NCBI GenBank assembly: GCA_963546405.1
Contig: CAUUNL010000001.1
Coordinates: 87,534 to 151,533 of the forward strand
Direction: 5' to 3'
Source of the DNA: Abiotrophia defectiva_A
GTDB taxonomy: Bacteria; Bacillota; Bacilli; Lactobacillales; Aerococcaceae
DNA: 64,000 nt
A program made the translations under genes and the position numbers. Each line of letters opens with the position of its first letter. Within the stretch, counting starts at the first letter, position 1. Shown piece by piece: positions 62,295 through 64,000 of the stretch. The notes below the pieces were generated by a model. That model was not told the DNA's origin and made no database searches. It was given only the letters and a program-made list of their open reading frames with translations.

Positions 62295-62366
62295 AAAAGA
62301 CAGAAAACTCATCCGAAAAATAGTGAACTTTGGCTTGAGAGATGCAACTTAACGTTCGTGAAGCGG

Positions 62367-62420
62367 CACTATATGTAGTAGGTAAAATTTGTTAAACCAA
62401 AAATTTTTACTATATATAGA
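62367..62420 (+). promoter_or_regulatory. Two NrdR boxes upstream of nrdH
   Basis: CACTATATGTAGT (62367-62379) and TACTATATATAGA (62408-62420) resemble the NrdR consensus (ACACWATATATWGTGT). Their centres are 41 bp apart, about four helical turns, and the second ends right before the -35. The rest of the gap from 62295 shows no gene. Confidence 0.75.
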
Positions 62421-62449
62421 TTGCCTTTTCTTTCGAAACAGGGTATGAT
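62421..62449 (+). promoter_or_regulatory. Promoter of nrdH
   Basis: TTGCCT, a 17-nt spacer, then TATGAT. The NrdR boxes lie immediately upstream. Confidence 0.65.
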
Positions 62450-62481
62450 AGTAAAGTAAATTCGAAGGAGGGATTCGAACG

Positions 62482-62709
62482 ATGAAGAAAATAACGGTAT
62501 ACTCAAAACCAAACTGTATGCAGTGTGATTTTACTAAGCGTTTCTTAGATCAGCACAATCTGGAATATACAGCTGTAGACGTTATGCAAGATAGCGATGC
62601 CCTAGCTCGTGTACAAGCTCTAGGCTTCCAATCGCTACCTGTAGTCGTAGCGGACGGTGTTGAACCATTTTTTGGTTTCCGTCCAGATATGCTTGAACAA
62701 TTAGCATAA
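62482..62709 (+). CDS. nrdH: Glutaredoxin-like protein NrdH
   Basis: Electron donor for class Ib ribonucleotide reductase. 75 residues with the redox motif CMQC (Cys12, Cys15), FQSLPVVV and the C-terminal FFGFRPDMLEQL, matching NrdH (typical WSGFRPD). GAAGGAGGG precedes the ATG. nrdI, nrdE and nrdF are not adjacent: a terminator and an opposite-strand gene follow, so nrdH is transcribed alone here. Confidence 0.93.
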   Translation: MKKITVYSKPNCMQCDFTKRFLDQHNLEYTAVDVMQDSDALARVQALGFQSLPVVVADGVEPFFGFRPDMLEQLA

Positions 62710-62719
62710 AAAGAAAAAA

Positions 62720-62749
62720 CCCGGTTTACGCCTTATAGAGTAAACCGGG
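62720..62749. terminator. Bidirectional terminator between nrdH and araC-type gene
   Basis: Perfect 10-bp stem CCCGGTTTAC / GTAAACCGGG with a 10-nt loop, A-run before and T-rich tract after. Confidence 0.9.
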
Positions 62750-62754
62750 CTCTT

Positions 62755-63918
62755 TTATTTTAGAAGTTGTTTTGCATAGTGTGAAGGACTCATGCCGTAT
62801 TCTTGGGTGAAGACTCGTGAAAAGTACTGTAGGGACCCGTATCCCAAGGTTTCAGCAATCTCAGATAGGGTTAATTTTGATTCTTTGATTAGAAGCTTAC
62901 TACGCTTTAGGCGAAGTTGGTTGATATAGTTTTTAGGTGTCATGTTGGCATATTTCTTAAATAGCAACTGTAGGGTTGAGCGCGATAAACTGAAGTGATT
63001 AACCAAATCATTGACCTGATTCTCAGCTTCCACATGATGATGTAGATAATCGACAATGGATTGGAAGAGTTCGTTCTCGTAATTTTCTCGCATAGAAGTA
63101 CTTGGTTCATCATAGAAGGCTTGATCACTCTTAAGCATCTGGATAATGACCGATTTGAAGAGTGTAATCATCTCATCAGCGTAAAAGGGTGCACTTGGAC
63201 GATTAGATAATTCCACCATTTTTTCGATAACTTGGGTGTAGTGATTGCTGAGATGGACAATTTTATTTTTAAGTTCAGGGCTAATGCCACTTGCTTGGAA
63301 CATAATGGATAGATAGGTAGATACACCATCTTTCTTAACCATTTGGCTGTGTCGTTGATTAGGATAATAGAGCATACAATCATGCCGCTTGGCAACATGC
63401 TTCAGGCCTTCTACTTCATGGACAAGTTCACCTTGGTCAACAATGGTCATTTCAAAGTAGTCATGTTGATCGTTGACGAAACGGTAAGGAGCAGTCTTGA
63501 CTTGATAGAAGAAACCATAGACTTTTTCAATTTTGATTTCTTCTACAAAGTCTCTGACTTTAAGGGCTTGCTTAGCAGCCACTAATTCTGGACGATGGTT
63601 AAAGCGGGGTTCTAAAAGAATGCTACATTCATCTGTAATAGATAAGATGTTAAAGCAAATATTAGCATGTAACTCAATCGAGCCTTGTAAAACAAACTCT
63701 TGGTAAGTGTCCACTAGATAGGGATTGTGGGTCATAATGATCAGCGCAATACCACTGTGAGCGGTAATCGTAACAGTATCAGGAAATTTCAGAAAACTAT
63801 CTGACTTCTGGCGATTGATGGTGAGGGCTTTTTTTGTATGCTTATGACTATCAAATTCAAAATTAGTGAGGGTATCAAAATAGTCAGCATGAGCAAAAGC
63901 GGATGTCTTAATGTACAT
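62755..63918 (-). CDS. AraC family transcriptional regulator
   Basis: 387 residues. The C-terminal 100 residues carry two AraC-type helix-turn-helices (NDLVNHFSLSRSTLQLLFKKYANMTPKNYINQLRLKRS, then LTLSEIAETLGYGSLQYFSRVFTQEYGMSPSHY). The N-terminal 280 residues hold a probable cupin-like sensor (HDYFEMTIVDQGELVHEV, then DCMLYYPNQRHSQMV). An extra 130 residues at the front are unrecognised. No sugar operon is next to it within the window; targets may lie beyond 64 kb. AGGGGTGATC precedes its ATG on the minus strand. Confidence 0.88.
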   Translation of the reverse strand: MYIKTSAFAHADYFDTLTNFEFDSHKHTKKALTINRQKSDSFLKFPDTVTITAHSGIALIIMTHNPYLVDTYQEFVLQGSIELHANICFNILSITDECSILLEPRFNHRPELVAAKQALKVRDFVEEIKIEKVYGFFYQVKTAPYRFVNDQHDYFEMTIVDQGELVHEVEGLKHVAKRHDCMLYYPNQRHSQMVKKDGVSTYLSIMFQASGISPELKNKIVHLSNHYTQVIEKMVELSNRPSAPFYADEMITLFKSVIIQMLKSDQAFYDEPSTSMRENYENELFQSIVDYLHHHVEAENQVNDLVNHFSLSRSTLQLLFKKYANMTPKNYINQLRLKRSKLLIKESKLTLSEIAETLGYGSLQYFSRVFTQEYGMSPSHYAKQLLK

Positions 63919-63956
63919 GGGATCACCCCTAATATTTATAACATATTTACCTTTTT

Positions 63957-63962
63957 AGTATA
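63957..63962 (-). promoter_or_regulatory. -10 element of the araC-type gene
   Basis: TATACT on the minus strand about 40 nt before the start codon; the -35 is not convincing. Confidence 0.45.
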
Positions 63963-64000
63963 CCTCAATTTTGGATAATAATCACTAAAAATGTCCTAAA

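Overview
This window is a mid-GC (roughly mid-40s percent by eye) low-GC-type Gram-positive chromosome segment, almost certainly from a facultatively fermentative member of the Lactobacillales. The evidence is pflBA, thyA/folA, gpmA, parE-parC, hslVU, deoD, lrgAB, a Dyp-peroxidase/Tat locus, and a full phosphorylcholine (lic) and ribitol (tarIJ) teichoic-acid set. The mix of lic genes with Tat and Efe genes would suit the Aerococcaceae (for example an Abiotrophia-like genus), but that placement is inference. No rRNA, tRNA, insertion sequence, prophage or CRISPR array was seen. Coding density is high and nearly every transcription unit ends in a readable intrinsic terminator.

Layout. 1-2.8 kb: end of typA, dnaD, a DUF956 gene. 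2.8-9.2 kb: surface phosphorylcholine module in two units, licA*-licB-licC (licA* is a fusion of a winged helix, a nucleotidyltransferase-like domain and choline kinase) and tarI-tarJ-licD. 9.2-15.4 kb: ABC exporter, Uup-type ABC-F, thyA-folA-pip. 15.5-20.3 kb: iron/heme locus efeM-efeB-efeU-tatC-tatA, where the Tat translocase sits with its evident Tat substrate EfeB. 20.3-29 kb: amino-acid ABC transporter (no ATPase), two small membrane proteins, a methyltransferase, gpmA, lrgAB, a TetR with a membrane-anchored oxidoreductase sharing the same 25-bp operator, hlyIII, yozE, deoD. 29-46.6 kb: ctpA-lepB-rbgA-rnhB, then a BlaI/M56-PepSY/VTC/DUF4956 cassette sitting where dprA would normally follow, then dprA-topA-xerC-hslVU, an aldose epimerase and recQ, with plsY facing them. 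46.7-51.3 kb: parE-parC. 51.3-58.4 kb: pflB-pflA, ppaC, a TlpA-like thioredoxin, rqcH. 58.4-62.3 kb: a trpXYZ-type ABC transporter plus an S66 peptidase-like gene behind a Trp-codon leader-peptide attenuator. 62.3-64 kb: nrdH with paired NrdR boxes, and an AraC regulator on the minus strand.

Two regions stand out. First, at 32.8-36.4 kb a BlaI-family repressor and an M56 metalloprotease, whose extracellular part is a PepSY domain with an Asp-rich tail instead of a penicillin sensor, lie directly upstream of a VTC (polyphosphate-polymerase-fold) gene and a DUF4956 membrane gene. One RACA-NN-TGTA box lies in the repressor's own promoter and four more lie upstream of the VTC gene, so this looks like a self-contained signal-responsive polyanion module. 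Second, at 58.5-58.74 kb a 17-codon leader peptide with two Trp codons is followed by five alternating CATAG/CTATG segments whose pairing parity would switch a perfect intrinsic terminator in front of the transporter genes. Smaller regulatory finds are paired 15-bp palindromes around the licA promoter, a perfect palindrome inside the amino-acid transporter promoter, and matching operators at the tetR and oxidoreductase promoters.
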